Positions 62,964 through 64,000 of a stretch of DNA of 64,000 bases are shown one piece after another (position 1 is the first letter of the stretch; every line of letters starts with the position of its first letter). This DNA is from Cyclobacterium amurskyense (GTDB lineage Bacteria > Bacteroidota > Bacteroidia > Cytophagales > Cyclobacteriaceae), in the NCBI RefSeq assembly GCF_001050135.1, contig NZ_CP012040.1, forward strand, positions 1,426,001 through 1,490,000, in the 5' to 3' direction. The notes under the pieces are model-generated. The model did no database searches. It saw only the letters and a list, made by a program, of their open reading frames with translations, and was not told the origin of the DNA. The position numbers were made by a program, and so were the translations under genes.

Positions 62964-63476
62964 TTAGTTGATGGTGGTATAAACCTTAAGATCGTCTTTT
63001 AAAATTTTCCTTGCAATATGTATTCTGTTTTTTACGGTTCCTATGGGTATATTTAGTTTAATCGCTATTTCATGATACTTAAAACCTCTGTAATGCATCA
63101 AAAATGGAGACTTATAAACCTCATCCAATTTATCAATGGCTTTGGTAATGTCTTTCATTGTAAAATCTCCAAACACCCCATTCTCAATTACAGCTGATCC
63201 GGAATTAAGGAAATGAAGGTTTTCAGTAGTATCTACAAAGGTCCCTCTCCTAATCATCCTTTGGTAATTGGTTATAAAAGTATTCTTCATTATGGTATAC
63301 AACCAAGCTTTCAAATTGGTACCATCAGTAAACTTATCCTTGTTGGTAAAGGCTTTCACCATCGTATCCTGTAACAAATCATTTGCATCATCCATATCTC
63401 TGGTAAGTTTCAATGCAAATGGCTTTAAGGATGTACTGAGCTTTGTGAGCGAATAACTAAATTCTAAAGTTGTCAT
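62964..63476 (-). CDS. ECF sigma factor of the carotenoid operon
   Basis: The 170-residue sigma-70-family protein has region 2 at about residues 15-80 (FALKLTRDMDDANDLLQDTM, LKAWLYTIMKNTFITNYQRM) and region 4 at about 105-160 (KAIDKLDEVYKSPFLMHYRG, FKYHEIAIKLNIPIGTVKNRIHIARKIL). It is directly followed by crtI (3 bp). It may drive the carotenoid genes in response to light or stress, as CarQ-type sigmas do, but no anti-sigma gene adjoins. Its own promoter region carries the palindromes described at 63492-63570. Confidence 0.9.
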   Translation of the reverse strand: MTTLEFSYSLTKLSTSLKPFALKLTRDMDDANDLLQDTMVKAFTNKDKFTDGTNLKAWLYTIMKNTFITNYQRMIRRGTFVDTTENLHFLNSGSAVIENGVFGDFTMKDITKAIDKLDEVYKSPFLMHYRGFKYHEIAIKLNIPIGTVKNRIHIARKILKDDLKVYTTIN

Positions 63477-63491
63477 GGATCCTGTTTTTTT

Positions 63492-63531
63492 TGTTTAATC
63501 AAACATAGTCATTGTTAAACACTATAGCAAA
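63492..63531 (-). promoter_or_regulatory. Predicted -33/-7 promoter of the crt sigma operon with overlapping palindromes
   Basis: On the minus strand, TTTG (63528-63531) and TATGTTTG (63500-63507) are separated by 20 bp, an excellent match to the Bacteroidota TTTG/TAnnTTTG promoter. The start would be about 18-24 bp before the ATG at 63476. TGTTT-AATC-AAACA (63492-63505) overlaps the -7 box, and TGTTAAACA (63513-63521) lies between the boxes. This is typical of repressor operator placement. Confidence 0.65.
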
Positions 63532-63553
63532 TATTTTGTCTAATTTATTTTTT

Positions 63554-63570
63554 ATTTTGTTAAACAAAAT
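63554..63570. promoter_or_regulatory. Perfect 17-bp palindrome upstream of the crt promoter
   Basis: ATTTTGTT-A-AACAAAAT is a perfect inverted repeat about 23 bp beyond the -33 box. It shares the TGTT/AACA core with the sites at 63492-63505, 63513-63521 and 63664-63698, so all four are probably bound by the same regulator. Confidence 0.55.
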
Positions 63571-63594
63571 AGTTGATAAATGAAAAATTAAATA

Positions 63595-63632
63595 AAAAAA
63601 ATCCCCCTAAAGACATCTAAAGGGGGATTTTA
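63595..63632 (-). terminator. Terminator of the dipeptidase gene
   Basis: AATCCCCCT (63600-63608) and AGGGGGATT (63621-63629) form a 9-bp stem. The loop contains the palindrome AGACATCT. A-tracts on the plus side (63590-63600) become a T-tract on the minus strand. It lies about 70 bp after the dipeptidase stop. Confidence 0.8.
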
Positions 63633-63663
63633 CCAAGAATTTCGCTTAAACAAGCTTAAGAAT

Positions 63664-63698
63664 TTTTGTTTAATATTTACATATAATATTAAACAAAA
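63664..63698. promoter_or_regulatory. Perfect 14-bp inverted repeat downstream of the dipeptidase stop
   Basis: TTTTGTTTAATATT (63664-63677) and AATATTAAACAAAA (63685-63698) are perfect inverse complements with a 7-bp spacer. The TGTTTAA/TTAAACA cores match the palindromes at the crt promoter. It is about 160 bp from that promoter, five bases beyond the dipeptidase coding end. Confidence 0.5.
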
Positions 63699-63702
63699 TA
63701 AT

Positions 63703-64000
63703 TTATGACCAAGCTTCATTTAGAAATCTAAGCCAGTTTTTATGCATCACTTTCTCAATATCAGCTTCAGAATAACCTCTTTTTTGCAACATTCCAGGAA
63801 TCCTCCTTAAATCTGCAATTGTTTCGAGGTCATAAGGACTTTGCTCTCTTCCATAGGCCCCATCCAAGTCTGTACCGATTCCGATATGATTGGCGTTTCC
63901 TGCTATTTGGCAGATATGATCCATATGGTCTATGACTTTTTCCAAGTCACAATCCATCTCTTTAGGTAAAGAGGTACCTCTTATCCAATTAGGAACCATC
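63703..64000 (-). CDS. Membrane dipeptidase (peptidase M19), C-terminal part
   Basis: Only the C-terminal 98 residues are in the window; the 5' part lies beyond position 64000. The visible segment has NHIGIGTDLDGAYGREQSPYDL, with the Asp/His metal environment of renal-dipeptidase-like enzymes, then TIADLRRIPGMLQKRGYSEADIEKVMHKNWLRFL, a typical end of the M19 domain. M19 enzymes hydrolyse dipeptides using a binuclear zinc site. The internal ATG near the edge is not the true start. A terminator follows at 63595-63632. Confidence 0.88.
   Translation of the reverse strand, partial: MVPNWIRGTSLPKEMDCDLEKVIDHMDHICQIAGNANHIGIGTDLDGAYGREQSPYDLETIADLRRIPGMLQKRGYSEADIEKVMHKNWLRFLNEAWS

Overview
The window looks like the chromosome of an aerobic, carotenoid-pigmented, probably marine member of the Bacteroidota, most likely order Cytophagales, family Cyclobacteriaceae (a Cyclobacterium/Algoriphagus-like organism). 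The supporting signs are a SusC/SusD pair, several Gram-negative TonB receptors, a type IX secretion (T9SS) C-terminal sorting domain, a GldJ-like SUMF1 lipoprotein, a DksA-like protein without a zinc finger, many lipoproteins, weak Shine-Dalgarno sequences, TAnnTTTG-type -7 boxes and an AT-rich base composition. The genus is an inference. No rRNA, tRNA, CRISPR array, prophage or complete insertion sequence was seen.

Layout. 1-3042: edge of a secreted protein gene, a GyrI-like protein, and a doxX-marR(ohrR)-nitroreductase operon with a palindromic operator candidate. 3326-6821: a compact, overlapping six-gene operon of ECF sigma factor, small membrane anti-sigma candidate, Spy/CpxP-like protein, YHYH lipoprotein, MORN-variant protein and SCO1/SenC copper protein. 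6886-12318: metabolic genes (2-hydroxyacid dehydrogenase, RibD-like reductase, DUF6528-like lipoprotein, ZIP transporter, Ldh-family oxidoreductase, DUF1080 protein). 12610-16457 (+): dksA-like, scpB, an RsuA/RluB pseudouridine synthase, DUF427 and a flavoprotein disulfide reductase. 16562-19350: truncated haemoglobin, cupin and glycyl-tRNA synthetase. 19392-24805: a three-gene sugar-oxidation operon with two haem c lipoproteins. 25127-29794: susC/susD. 30044-38969: TonB receptor, tag, a haem c lipoprotein, prfA and a 13-repeat T9SS cargo protein. 39160-44010: gldJ-like gene and mfd. 44252-52882: orphan COX3, hflK-hflC-SRPBCC, fur, an aspartyl protease and a large PAS histidine kinase. 52910-58774: nagB, TRIC channel, methyltransferase, Omp85-like protein and a TonB receptor. 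58838-63476: a carotenoid operon (ECF sigma, crtI, crtB, ispH, crtW-like). 63703-64000: 3' end of an M19 dipeptidase.

The most unusual content is intergenic. Three copies of a 166-212 bp, imperfectly palindromic, non-coding element (3141-3306, 34236-34444, 35850-36061) share inverted ends and are flanked by 5-bp direct repeats (TTAAA or TTTAA), as expected of a MITE-like element moved by a transposase encoded elsewhere. A truncated fourth copy abuts the stop codon of the RibD-like gene. Separately, the carotenoid sigma promoter carries a cluster of TGTT(T)/(A)AACA palindromes, two of them on or between the predicted -33 and -7 boxes, suggesting an undescribed regulator. The sigma/YHYH/MORN/SCO operon is the best candidate for a poorly described envelope or copper-handling system.
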